Shown here: in pieces, positions 1-7,721 of the stretch | Layout: the number at the start of each line of letters is the position of its first letter | Numbering within the stretch: position 1 is the stretch's first letter | DNA from: RUG721 sp040307385 | GTDB taxonomy: Bacteria; Actinomycetota; Coriobacteriia; Coriobacteriales; Atopobiaceae | Assembly (NCBI GenBank): GCA_040307385.1 | Contig: JAWRJQ010000099.1 | Coordinates: forward strand, 1-64,000 | Reading direction: 5' to 3' | DNA: 64,000 nucleotides | The notes under the pieces: model-generated | The model's database searches: none | What the model saw: only the letters and a program-made list of their open reading frames with translations | Told to the model about the DNA's origin: nothing | Translations under genes and position numbers: made by a program

Positions 1-285
1 CGAAGCTAGGCCTTTCGTTTGCGATGGGGCATGGGGCGGCGCTCGTTTCCAGCGAAGCCCCGCTCACCTCCAGATTCCCCTCGAAATTCGAAGTTATGCA
101 CGGTTGGACCGACAACAGCACGATAGGCGCACATGTGCATCTGGGCATATTTGACGCGCTTGTCGCGTAAGCCATCGTAGCATCGTACATAACTTCGAAT
201 TTCGAGGGGAATCTGGAGGTGAGCGGGGCTTCGCTGGAAACGAGCGCCGCCCCATGCCCCATCGCAAACGAAAGGCCTAGCTTCG
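1..285. repeat. 98-bp perfect inverted repeat around an 89-bp centre
   Basis: Bases 1-98 and 188-285 are exact reverse complements over all 98 positions, separated by 99-187. The left arm begins at the first base of the window, so the true repeat may be longer. No recombinase or transposase gene lies beside it. It could be an invertible segment, the inner part of a mobile element, or a folded-back assembly end. The centre has a TTGACG at 151-156 but no convincing -10 partner. The repeat itself is directly visible; its nature is unknown. Confidence 0.9.
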
Positions 286-733
286 ATTGGACATCAGCTC
301 TCCCAAGGTTGTCTCGCCCCAATTCTAATTCGCCAGATAGTTATTGGGATGATGCGCCGCCGATAGCAGAAGAGAACCATAACCTCTGGCGTCTGATGAT
401 TGATCAGTGCCGCTGGGACAAAAAGCGGAACAATGCCGGCTTTCCCATGAACCGGAAAATGAGACGGACCGAAGTCTGTATCGGTCTTTTGGCTTTGTGG
501 AAACCGGGGATATGGATGAGGGCGGAATTATAGCAGTTTTGAAACTGTAATACCAAAGCGAAGCTAAAAAACAATGAAGCAATCCGATGAAGATACTTGC
601 AATTTAGGCAAAACGGTATGCTGTCTGTACCACCAAAAAAGGATTTCATTTCAGTCCCCTATGAAACAAAGGACGCCGACTATTTGAAAAAGATAGAATG
701 AAGTAGACAATCGGAGTTTGCGGAGGCCATAAG
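286..733. other. Stretch without an intact gene; possible coding remnant
   Basis: No intact gene is convincing here. The base composition is visibly more AT-rich than the rest of the window. One frame from about 553 to 696 reads like the end of a real protein, finishing with SVPYETKDADYLKKIE and a stop, but it is interrupted by an in-frame TGA after NNEAIR and has no start. It may be an eroded gene. The family is not recognised. Confidence 0.35.
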
Positions 734-1243
734 ATGATTGAAGTGAAGGAGACAACTAGTAAAGATATTGATGATGTTCAGCGGCTTTGGGCTGATGGAA
801 ACGTCATGCAATTCGTCGGATTTCCGAATGGTTTGATCGAAACAGACGAAGCGATGCAAAACTGGTTCAAGTGGATTGAATCCAACAGGCCTGTCCTGAA
901 TCACTATTCGATATTTGAAGATGGAAGATACTGCGGGGAATCGTTCTATAAGATCGACGAAGAGCATAAAAGCGCCGCATTGGACATAAAGCTGTTTGGA
1001 TTTGCACGGGGACGGGGCATTGCAACGGCAGGGCTATCCCATGCAATCAAAGAAGCATTCCGAAACGGTGCAGAGAAGGTTTGGGTCGATCCAAATCCAG
1101 AGAATTCGAAAGCGATTGCATTGTATAAGAGATTGGGATTTCAACAGAAAGCCTTTCCGGCGTACCTGATTTCTGAGGATGAAGAGCAAACTTCGATGTA
1201 TATGGAACTACATAGAACTGCTGAAAACAAAAAGCACCTATGA
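734..1243 (+). CDS. GNAT family N-acetyltransferase
   Basis: A 169-residue protein with the GNAT fold pattern. The beta4/alpha3 acetyl-CoA loop appears as FARGRGIATAGL near residues 94-105, followed by the C-terminal ENSKAIALYKRLGF segment typical of the family. Proteins of this size usually transfer an acetyl group from acetyl-CoA to a small-molecule amine or a protein N-terminus; the substrate cannot be told from sequence. A GGAGG about 8 bases upstream supports the ATG. Its composition is more AT-rich than the core genes further on, and it sits among broken sequence, which suggests recent acquisition. It is probably monocistronic. Confidence 0.85.
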   Translation: MIEVKETTSKDIDDVQRLWADGNVMQFVGFPNGLIETDEAMQNWFKWIESNRPVLNHYSIFEDGRYCGESFYKIDEEHKSAALDIKLFGFARGRGIATAGLSHAIKEAFRNGAEKVWVDPNPENSKAIALYKRLGFQQKAFPAYLISEDEEQTSMYMELHRTAENKKHL

Positions 1244-1679
1244 TGGCGGGCGGTCATTTCACATGCTTTTCCGGCGTCAAAGAAGTCACTCGCCAAGGAC
1301 GAAGCGCATGAACGCCTTTATGTTGCAAAAAAGAATTAAGCAGGTTTACTGTCTGACGTAATCAACACCTATGGCGGGCGCTGATGGCCAGCGCCCCCGC
1401 GTGACAGACCGCTGACCAGCTCAAGGTCAACCGGGGGCACGGCTTCTGGGCGGCTGTGGCAGGAACCGGTATTCTGACAGTGCTTTGGATCGTGATGGGA
1501 GCGGTAACGCTCCTTCACCATGGGCACGCTCAAACCCGTCAGCCAGCACGAGGAGCTGTTTACTCCCAAAACGATGCTGGGGGATGGCGAATCGCCCCCG
1601 CAATCGGCTTTTTGTATAATTACTTAAACGCCGAGATAAACAAGACCCGTTGCAGGCAAGCGAGGAAAGAGGTTTTAGC
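1244..1679. other. Stretch without a convincing gene
   Basis: Open frames here are short, overlap on both strands and lack ribosome sites or recognisable motifs. A forward frame at 1456-1683 contains one hydrophobic segment (GILTVLWIVMGAVTLL) and could be a fragment of a membrane protein. The stretch is most simply read as decayed accessory DNA. Confidence 0.4.
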
Positions 1680-2162
1680 ATGATGATCAAAGGCGCAAGA
1701 ACACTGCAGATCATCGCCCTCGTCTTGGCGGCAATCGCCGTCGCGCTATGCTGCATTGTCGCAGCGAGACCCGAATGGGTGGGAATCACCGGGCTCGGAG
1801 AAATCCAGGCAGCCCCAACAGCGGCCCTTGTGGGCAGCGTCGGATTTGCGGCAGCCGACATCTTCTGCCTTATGATGCTGGCACGCGCAAAAACGTCGGG
1901 CAGCACCAAGGCAACAGTCATCATCTCCGCCCTGCTCCTGTGCATTCTGGCAGTCATCGTGGAACCAACGGTCTACGCCCTGGAGTCTCGGCAGCTCCAA
2001 CTTCAGGAACTTCAGGTCGGGGACGCCGCCCAGGCAATTGCTTTGATATCCGCGAAGCAGGGCGTGCGGGAGTTGGTTCGGCTGATCCTGTTTGTTTCCG
2101 GGGCGTTCTCCTTCCTTTCCATGGGAGGCTTTTGGGGCAAGCGTGCAGATGAGGCAGAATAA
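1680..2162 (+). CDS. Small four-helix membrane protein
   Basis: Encodes 160 residues with four predicted membrane helices: near residues 7-29, 47-67, 78-100 and 128-150. The arrangement is a hairpin pair, a polar stretch rich in Gln and Leu (LQLQELQ), then a last helix followed by a short charged tail. The ATG at 1680 is chosen over an upstream in-frame start because AGGAAAGAGG lies at about 1662-1671 with good spacing. No enzyme motif is visible and I do not recognise the family. It stands alone between an acetyltransferase and small remnants, so context gives no role. Confidence 0.7.
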   Translation: MMIKGARTLQIIALVLAAIAVALCCIVAARPEWVGITGLGEIQAAPTAALVGSVGFAAADIFCLMMLARAKTSGSTKATVIISALLLCILAVIVEPTVYALESRQLQLQELQVGDAAQAIALISAKQGVRELVRLILFVSGAFSFLSMGGFWGKRADEAE

Positions 2163-2188
2163 CAGCGGCGGATACATTGAGCGTGAAG

Positions 2189-2323
2189 ATGCCGAGACGA
2201 TCCGCTTATACGGGAGGCACGAGAGAGCTTGACAAGCACGTGGCGTTCCCTGCGTTTTTGCAGGATTACCTGCAGTTGGAGCACGGCGGAATCGAGCATA
2301 TCGTAACTGATGAAAGAATCTGA
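2189..2323 (+). CDS. Possible 44-residue ORF or gene remnant
   Basis: A short frame ends in the well-formed sequence LEHGGIEHIVTDERI just before the next acetyltransferase gene. There is no strong ribosome-binding site, and the amino-acid pattern looks like the C-terminal end of a longer protein, so this may be a remnant rather than a functional gene. The family is not recognised. Confidence 0.25.
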   Translation: MPRRSAYTGGTRELDKHVAFPAFLQDYLQLEHGGIEHIVTDERI

Positions 2324-2344
2324 TGCGTGCGGAGGTGCTTATCG

Positions 2345-2839
2345 GTGGACATGGTCATAAAGCAGATGGAGACCGCTGATGAGATCACGGGCAAGGCGTA
2401 CGTCCATTGGAAATCATGGCAAGAAACCTACCGAGGCATCGTAGATCGGCAATTCCTTGACGAGCTGACTCTGGAAAAGTGCGAAAGCATAGCCCGTGGC
2501 AGGTTCGACAATACGCTCATCGCAAAAGACGGCGATGCCGTTATCGGCTTTGTGAGCTACGGCCGGTATCGCGGTGACGAACTCGAAAACACCGGGGAGA
2601 TTTACGCCATATACGTTCTTGCGGAGTATCACGGACGAGGCGCTGGCTATCGCCTGATGCAGGAGGCGCTCTCGCAGCTTTCCGAGTATCCCACAATTGC
2701 AGTTTGGGTGCTGAAAGGCAATGAGAAGGCGATTCAGTTCTATATGCGGTGCGGATACCATCTGGACGGAGGCGAAGAGACGCTGCTGCTCGGCTCACCC
2801 GTCACGGCAGTCAGAATGATTTTAGAAAACTGCGGATAG
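2345..2839 (+). CDS. GNAT family N-acetyltransferase
   Basis: About 164 residues from a GTG at 2345; an ATG at 2351 is the alternative start. GGAGGTG at 2332-2338 gives 6-base spacing to the GTG. GNAT signatures are clear: the acetyl-CoA-binding loop EYHGRGAGYRLM, the strand IYAIYVL before it, and the C-terminal NEKAIQFYMRCGY. The N-terminal WQETYRGIVDRQFLDEL is typical of GNAT enzymes resembling the PaiA/YjcF kind. The acceptor is unknown. It is the second of three GNAT genes in this accessory segment and shows no sequence closeness to the first. Confidence 0.85.
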   Translation: MDMVIKQMETADEITGKAYVHWKSWQETYRGIVDRQFLDELTLEKCESIARGRFDNTLIAKDGDAVIGFVSYGRYRGDELENTGEIYAIYVLAEYHGRGAGYRLMQEALSQLSEYPTIAVWVLKGNEKAIQFYMRCGYHLDGGEETLLLGSPVTAVRMILENCG

Positions 2840-2952
2840 TTCGGCGACCGAAATGCGCCGAGAATACCCTGCTATATAAAATCCCCGTACGTCAGGGGTT
2901 GCTCGTGACGCTGCGTCGTGAACTACGCTCGGCATGAAGGAGGTGAAACGCT

Positions 2953-3690
2953 ATGTCGAAATACACGACGGGCGAAGTTGCCAAGCTCTGCGGCGTGACC
3001 GTCCGCACGGTTCAATACTATGATGCGCGCAGCATCCTCGTGCCGAGCGAGCTGACCGAAGGCGGCAGGAGGCTGTATTCCGAAGATGACGTGAAACGCA
3101 TGAAAGTCATCTGCTTCCTTCGGGAGCTTGGTTTCTCTATCGGCTCGATCAGCCAGCTCCTTTCCGAAGAAGACCCCGAAAGCGTCATCGCCTTGCTGCT
3201 CGATCAGCAGGAAGCGACGTTGAGGGAAGAAGCAGATGAGCTGCATGAGAAGCTGCGCAAACTTGAAGAGCTGAAGGTCGGCCTTAAGGGCGTGAGCGAG
3301 TTCTCCCTCGAATTCATCGGCGACATAGCGCATGCCATGACCAGCAAAAATAAGCTCAAGAGGATTCATGCGACCATGGTGATCGCCGGAATACCGCTGG
3401 CCGTCCTGCAGTGGTCGGCCATCATTCTGTGGATCACCCGGGGAATCTGGTGGCTGTTCCCCGTATGGGTGGCTACCGCAATTCCTTGCGGTGTGCTGAT
3501 AGCCCGTTGGTACCTCAGAAACGTTGCGTATATCTGCCCGCAGTGCCATACGGTTTTCATGCCCGCGTTCAAAGAGGCGCTCTTCGCAAACCATACGCCT
3601 GCCACGCGAAAGCTTGTCTGCCCATCCTGCGGACATCACGGCTTCTGCGTCGAGGTGGCTGCCGAGGCGGGAGCAAAGAGCGGCGCGTGA
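2953..3690 (+). CDS. MerR family regulator with membrane helices and zinc ribbon
   Basis: A 245-residue protein. Residues 1-70 form a MerR winged helix-turn-helix (YTTGEVAKLCGVTVRTVQYY). Residues about 71-120 form a coiled coil typical of MerR dimers. Two hydrophobic segments follow (about 139-160 and 163-185), and the C-terminus carries two CPxC knuckles, CPQC and CPSC, forming a probable zinc ribbon. Canonical MerR sensors end in a short effector loop, so the membrane-plus-zinc-ribbon tail is unusual and suggests sensing at the membrane. A strong AAGGAGGTG precedes the ATG. No obvious target gene adjoins it; it may be autoregulated. Confidence 0.85.
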   Translation: MSKYTTGEVAKLCGVTVRTVQYYDARSILVPSELTEGGRRLYSEDDVKRMKVICFLRELGFSIGSISQLLSEEDPESVIALLLDQQEATLREEADELHEKLRKLEELKVGLKGVSEFSLEFIGDIAHAMTSKNKLKRIHATMVIAGIPLAVLQWSAIILWITRGIWWLFPVWVATAIPCGVLIARWYLRNVAYICPQCHTVFMPAFKEALFANHTPATRKLVCPSCGHHGFCVEVAAEAGAKSGA

Positions 3691-4132
3691 TGTAACGCTG
3701 GCGAGCCCGAGGTCCTGCATTCTCCCATCGGTTGAGGGCGTATATCCAACGTGCCCGTCTCGGTCTATTATTCGAGACGGGCCCACGCGATTTCCTGTCC
3801 CGAACAATCGACCGAGATGGGCACGCTGCGCCATGTGCCATGCGGATGTTGCCCTGTGCTCTGGAACATAAACCTGCCTAGCCCCATCTGCAGGTCCATC
3901 AGAGGGAAGCTGGGCTTTGTAAGCGAGAGGAGAGCCCCGCATGTCCCCGCCCAATCTTCTGACACGAGCGGAGTTCCGCATGACGCACGCTGCGGTCCGG
4001 TAGCTAGTACAGGTATTATTCCGCTCATCCTGATATCATTCCGATAAAACGAAGCTGCGTCTTCGTGATTGGAGAAACGCCCACGGTAAGGGCGGAGGTT
4101 TTGTTCAGACCGAAAACCGAGGGGACAGCCAG
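3691..4132. other. Intergenic stretch with hairpins, no gene seen
   Basis: No coding frame here has a ribosome site plus family features. The interval contains the competing hairpins listed separately at 3751-3824 and, near 4010-4050, AT-rich blocks that could supply a promoter for the hydrolase gene starting at 4133. Confidence 0.5.
3751..3824. promoter_or_regulatory. Two mutually exclusive hairpins
   Basis: GCCCGTCTCG at 3753-3762 can pair perfectly with CGAGACGGGC at 3773-3782. The overlapping GTGCCCGTCTCGGTC at 3751-3765 can instead pair, with one mismatch, with GACCGAGATGGGCAC at 3810-3824. Sharing a left arm means only one can form at a time, as in attenuators. There is no T-run after either, so a terminator role is not supported. 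It could also be a protein-binding palindrome. Confidence 0.4.
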
Positions 4133-4903
4133 ATGGACATACTATGCGTTGGTGATAGCCTGACGTTTGGGAATGTCGGATACTCGTACATTCATTTTCT
4201 TCGGCAGAACACACGTTATAGGTTGATAAACAAAGGCAGGAACGGAGACACCGTCAGGGGAGCTTATGCCAGGCTCAAGGGCATGATCGATGCAAGAAAG
4301 TATGATGCAGAAGCGTATATTCTCGGCATCGGAACAAACGACCTTCTCTTGCCGTATCTAAAAACCGTCTCCCCACTGTGGTCTTTACACATGAGCCTGC
4401 GATGCAAGGTCATGAAGTGCATTGAGAACGATGAGGAGTTCCACCAGGCTTTCAAGAAGACGGTAAGCCTACTCCATGAGAGGTGCAAACCGGTCATTGT
4501 CCTGGGGATGCCCTTTATCAACTTGGAAGGCTTCCCTCACGAGCTCCTGAAGAAGAGGAATAGGGTGATGCATGAGGTGGCCGATGCATACAGCTGCCCG
4601 TTCATCGATACGTATAGGCTGCAAACGGAGATGATACCTTCCGATTCGCGTGAATACACATGGCGGCACAAGAATGTGATCAGAATTGCAGACGCCCTTA
4701 TGATGACCCTGTTCCCGCTTAGCAAAGACTGCTTTTCAAAAGCCAGGGGCTTAACCACGAGCGTGGACGGCGTGCACCTCAGCTCCTGTTCGGCAAGGCT
4801 TTTAGCTGCGGAGATAGAGAAAACGCTAGCCGCTCGTGCTGCAGGCCATGGTGGGCCGGCAGCCGAGCGCGGGGCCCGTCGGCGACCTCTCTTCGTCAGC
4901 TGA
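4133..4903 (+). CDS. SGNH/GDSL-type hydrolase
   Basis: A 256-residue cytosolic hydrolase of the SGNH superfamily. Block I GDSL gives the nucleophile Ser9; block II glycine appears in NKGRNGDT; block III GTND supplies Asn69; block V DGVH gives Asp212 and His215. These four blocks in the right order indicate an esterase, lipase or carbohydrate deacetylase, but the substrate cannot be inferred. There is no signal peptide. The last roughly 20 residues are Arg/Gly/Ala-rich and probably disordered. GAGGGGACAGCC lies just upstream of the ATG. It has no operon partner: the next gene starts 50 bases on with its own ribosome site. Confidence 0.88.
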   Translation: MDILCVGDSLTFGNVGYSYIHFLRQNTRYRLINKGRNGDTVRGAYARLKGMIDARKYDAEAYILGIGTNDLLLPYLKTVSPLWSLHMSLRCKVMKCIENDEEFHQAFKKTVSLLHERCKPVIVLGMPFINLEGFPHELLKKRNRVMHEVADAYSCPFIDTYRLQTEMIPSDSREYTWRHKNVIRIADALMMTLFPLSKDCFSKARGLTTSVDGVHLSSCSARLLAAEIEKTLAARAAGHGGPAAERGARRRPLFVS

Positions 4904-4952
4904 TATAGTTCAAAGCAGGTAGATGTCCTAGAACATGTGAGAAGGTGAGCGC

Positions 4953-5525
4953 ATGAAACATTGCGGAACGCAGCGGCTGGAGACGGACAGGCTGGTCTTG
5001 CGGCGGTTCTCGGTCGATGATGCGGAGGCCATGTTCAAAAACTGGGCGTCCGACGACGAGGTGACGAAATACCTTACCTGGCCTGCCCATACCAGCGTCG
5101 AGGTCACACGGGACGTGCTCGAAAGCTGGGTTTCGGCCTACCAGAACGAGAGCTACTACCAATGGGCCATCGTGCTGAAGGAGCTCGGCGACGAGCCCAT
5201 CGGCAGCATCTCCGCAGTTGGTATGAATGACGGCGTGTCCATGGTGCATATCGGCTACTGCATCGGGCGAGCCTGGTGGCATCAGGGCATCACCTCGGAA
5301 GCTCTGCAGGCGGTGATCGATTTCTTCTTCGAGAACGTGGAAGCGAACCGTATCGAAAGCAGGCACGACCCCAACAACCCCCATTCGGGCATGGTCATGA
5401 AGAAGTGCGGGATGAGCTACGAGGGCACCCTGCGCAGCTCCGATCGCAGCAACCAGGGGATCTGCGATGCCAGCTGGTATGCCATTTTGAGATCCGATTG
5501 GCTGGCGCATCCTTCTCGCGCGTAG
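4953..5525 (+). CDS. RimJ/RimL-like GNAT acetyltransferase
   Basis: A 190-residue protein of the RimJ/RimL branch of GNAT: it opens with LETDRLVLRRFSVDDAEAMF, has the central strand GYCIGRAWWHQGITSEAL with the acetyl-CoA loop, and NPHSGMVMKKCGMSYEG near the end. The family acetylates ribosomal-protein N-termini, amino acids or aminoglycoside-like compounds; the acceptor here is unknown. AGAAGGTGAGCGC precedes the ATG. It is the third GNAT gene in 5 kb and the last accessory gene before the sucrose locus. Confidence 0.88.
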   Translation: MKHCGTQRLETDRLVLRRFSVDDAEAMFKNWASDDEVTKYLTWPAHTSVEVTRDVLESWVSAYQNESYYQWAIVLKELGDEPIGSISAVGMNDGVSMVHIGYCIGRAWWHQGITSEALQAVIDFFFENVEANRIESRHDPNNPHSGMVMKKCGMSYEGTLRSSDRSNQGICDASWYAILRSDWLAHPSRA

Positions 5526-5803
5526 CCCGCCGCACCGCACGCATGCGGTGCACGATATCGTCGAGCTGCACCCGGTCAACCCAGACGCGCCGTCTCCTAG
5601 GGGGCGGCGCGTCGTGCTGTCGGGTCCGGCCTGCGATCCAATATCCGTGCTGGTAATTTGCACTAACCGAAAAGTTGCAAATGCACGCTTTGCATATTGA
5701 CATATGTAATAGTGCAAACGTAAACTCATTGTCGAGGCACTGTCTTTTTTGATTGCAAACGCACGCTCATCACAACTGGCATCAGGGGAAAGGAGGGTCC
5801 GTC
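5526..5803 (+). promoter_or_regulatory. Promoter and operator region of the sugar transporter operon
   Basis: A perfect TTGACA at 5697-5702 is followed, 18 bases on, by TAAACT at 5721-5726 as a weak -10. Operator-like words surround it: AAATGCAC at 5679-5686, TTTGCAC at 5657-5663 and GTGCAAACG at 5712-5720. The reverse complement of the first, GTGCATTT, occurs twice before the LacI/fructokinase genes at 17826 and 17848. This suggests LacI repression of the transporter operon. The word match is seen; the regulation is inferred. The rest of the interval has no gene. Confidence 0.6.
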
Positions 5804-6751
5804 ATGAGCAGCACGCAGTCTGCCACCACCAAGACGGCAGGGGGAGGTGGAAAGCTCCATAACGCCTTGGTCTATGTGCGCCAGCATTGGCAGCTCTATG
5901 CGCTGTTCATCCTGCCTGCTTTCGTGCTGACGATCGTCTTCCGCTATATCCCGATGGGCGGCGTCCTCATCGCATTCGAGGAGTACAACCCGTTCCGCGG
6001 CGTCTTCGGCAGCGAGTGGGTCGGCTTTGCCCATTTCGAGCGCTTCCTATCTTCGCCGGACTTCATGCGCTACCTCATGAACACGCTCAAGCTGAGCGTG
6101 TTCGGCCTGCTCTGGGGGTTTCCCGCACCCATCCTCCTCGCTTTCCTGCTCAACAGGGTTCTGAGCACCAAGCTCAAGCAGAGGATCCAACTCATCCTGT
6201 ACATGCCTAACTTCATCTCGGTCATCGTTCTCTGCGGTATCGTGCGCATCCTGCTGTCGCCCACGGGCCTCATCAACATGGTGCTCGGCACCAACTGGAA
6301 CTTCATGACCATGCCCGAGGCGTTCCGCACCATCTATATCGCATCGGGCATCTGGCAGGGCGCAGGCTGGGCATCCATCATCTACACCGCCGCGCTCTCC
6401 AATGCCAGCAAAGACCTTAAAGAAGCCGCGGTTATCGACGGTGCCAACATCATCCAGCAGATCAGGGCCGTTGAGTGGCCTGCCATCCGCGATACCGTGC
6501 TCATCCAGTTCATCATGAGCGTCGGCAACATCATGAGCGTCGGTTTCGAGAAGGCCTACGCCCTTCAGACCGACCTCAATCTGGCTTCGTCCGAGATCAT
6601 CTCCACCTACGTCTATAAAGTGGGTCTTCTCGACGGCAACTACGGCTTCTCCACTGCCGTGGGCCTGTTCAACACCATCATCAACGTCGTGCTTCTGATC
6701 TCCATGAACCAGATCGTTAAGAAGCTGAACGACGGCAAGGGCATGTATTAG
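5804..6751 (+). CDS. CUT1 sugar ABC transporter permease, LplB-like
   Basis: A 315-residue inner-membrane permease. After a cytoplasmic N-terminus, helices begin at about residue 32 (LYALFILPAFVLTIVF) and continue in the six-helix MalF-type arrangement. The ATPase-docking EAA loop reads EAAVIDGANIIQQIRAVEWPAI near residues 205-226. It resembles the LplB/YtePQ group that works with large lipoprotein binding proteins and takes up oligosaccharides. The ATG at 5804 is preferred to an upstream frame start because AAAGGAGGG lies just before it. It is the first gene of the transporter operon and its stop overlaps the next gene's ribosome site. Confidence 0.93.
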   Translation: MSSTQSATTKTAGGGGKLHNALVYVRQHWQLYALFILPAFVLTIVFRYIPMGGVLIAFEEYNPFRGVFGSEWVGFAHFERFLSSPDFMRYLMNTLKLSVFGLLWGFPAPILLAFLLNRVLSTKLKQRIQLILYMPNFISVIVLCGIVRILLSPTGLINMVLGTNWNFMTMPEAFRTIYIASGIWQGAGWASIIYTAALSNASKDLKEAAVIDGANIIQQIRAVEWPAIRDTVLIQFIMSVGNIMSVGFEKAYALQTDLNLASSEIISTYVYKVGLLDGNYGFSTAVGLFNTIINVVLLISMNQIVKKLNDGKGMY

Positions 6752-6763
6752 GAGGTGAGCGCC

Positions 6764-7669
6764 GTGGCAAAGAAAAAAGCGAGCGCATTCGCCAAACTTC
6801 CCGCAGAAGACAAGACCATCATGGTCATCGGCTACGTCATCCTTCTCGTGTTCTGTCTGGCCATCATCCTGCCCATGGTCTATATCGTCCTGGCGTCGTT
6901 CGTCGATCCGGTCACCCTGCAGAACACGGGTCTGACCTTCGACTTCGCCAAGTGGACAACCACCGCATACGAGCGCGTTCTCTCCAACAGCCAGATTTGG
7001 ACCGGTTTTAAGAACGCCATCATCTACTCCGTGGTGTTCACCGCCCTCTCGGTTGCGGTCACCCTGCTCGCCGCCTACCCCATGTCGCGTGACGACTTCA
7101 AGGGCAAGGGGTTCTTCAGCCTGGTCTTCATGATCACCATGTTCTTCGGCGGCGGCCTGATCCCCACCTACTTGCTCATCAGCGACCTCGGTATGCTCGA
7201 CACCATCTGGGCCATCGTGCTGCCGGGCGCATTCGGCGTCTACAACATGATCATCGCGCGCACCTACTATCAGGGCATCCCGCGCGATCTGCAGGAGGCA
7301 GCCGAGATCGACGGCGCCAATGAGATGGTCTACTTCTTCCGCGTGCTGCTCCCGGTGTGCACCCCCATCATCGCCACCATCGCCATGTGGAACTTCGTCG
7401 GCATGTGGAACAGCTACTTCGACGCGATGATCTATCTCAACAGCGCGTCCAAACAGCCCCTGCAGCTCGTGCTGCGCTCCATCCTGATCCAGAACCAGCC
7501 GGAGCCCGGCATGGTGTCCGACATGCAGAGCACGGCCGAACGCGCACAGCTCGCCGAGCTGCTGAAATACGCCACCATCATAATCTCCAGCGTTCCGCTG
7601 CTGATTATGTACCCGTTCTTTCAGCGGTACTTCGACAGCGGCATCATGGCCGGCGCTGTCAAGGGTTAG
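6764..7669 (+). CDS. CUT1 sugar ABC transporter permease, LplC/YtcP-like
   Basis: The partner permease, 301 residues from GTG 6764. GGAGG at 6751-6755 overlaps the stop of the first permease, so the two are translationally close. Six helices are visible, starting at about residue 22 (VILLVFCLAIILPMVYIVLASF). The EAA loop reads EAAEIDGANEMVYFFRVLLP near residue 185. This is the MalG/LplC half of the heterodimeric channel. Together with the binding protein and MsmX-like ATPase it should import a sucrose- or fructan-type saccharide. Confidence 0.93.
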   Translation: MAKKKASAFAKLPAEDKTIMVIGYVILLVFCLAIILPMVYIVLASFVDPVTLQNTGLTFDFAKWTTTAYERVLSNSQIWTGFKNAIIYSVVFTALSVAVTLLAAYPMSRDDFKGKGFFSLVFMITMFFGGGLIPTYLLISDLGMLDTIWAIVLPGAFGVYNMIIARTYYQGIPRDLQEAAEIDGANEMVYFFRVLLPVCTPIIATIAMWNFVGMWNSYFDAMIYLNSASKQPLQLVLRSILIQNQPEPGMVSDMQSTAERAQLAELLKYATIIISSVPLLIMYPFFQRYFDSGIMAGAVKG

Positions 7670-7721
7670 GCACCGCACCGGCTTTCCATACGTATTGTAG
7701 CGTCAAGAGAGGATTCTCACC

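Noticed and set aside
99..187. Invertible promoter inside the 98-bp repeat
   Set aside because: TTGACG at 151 has no convincing -10 partner, so a promoter claim is not supported by the sequence alone.
6047..7678. Long antisense frame opposite the sugar permeases
   Set aside because: Composition is Asp/His/Glu-rich and matches the reverse of hydrophobic codons; the sense genes are clear.
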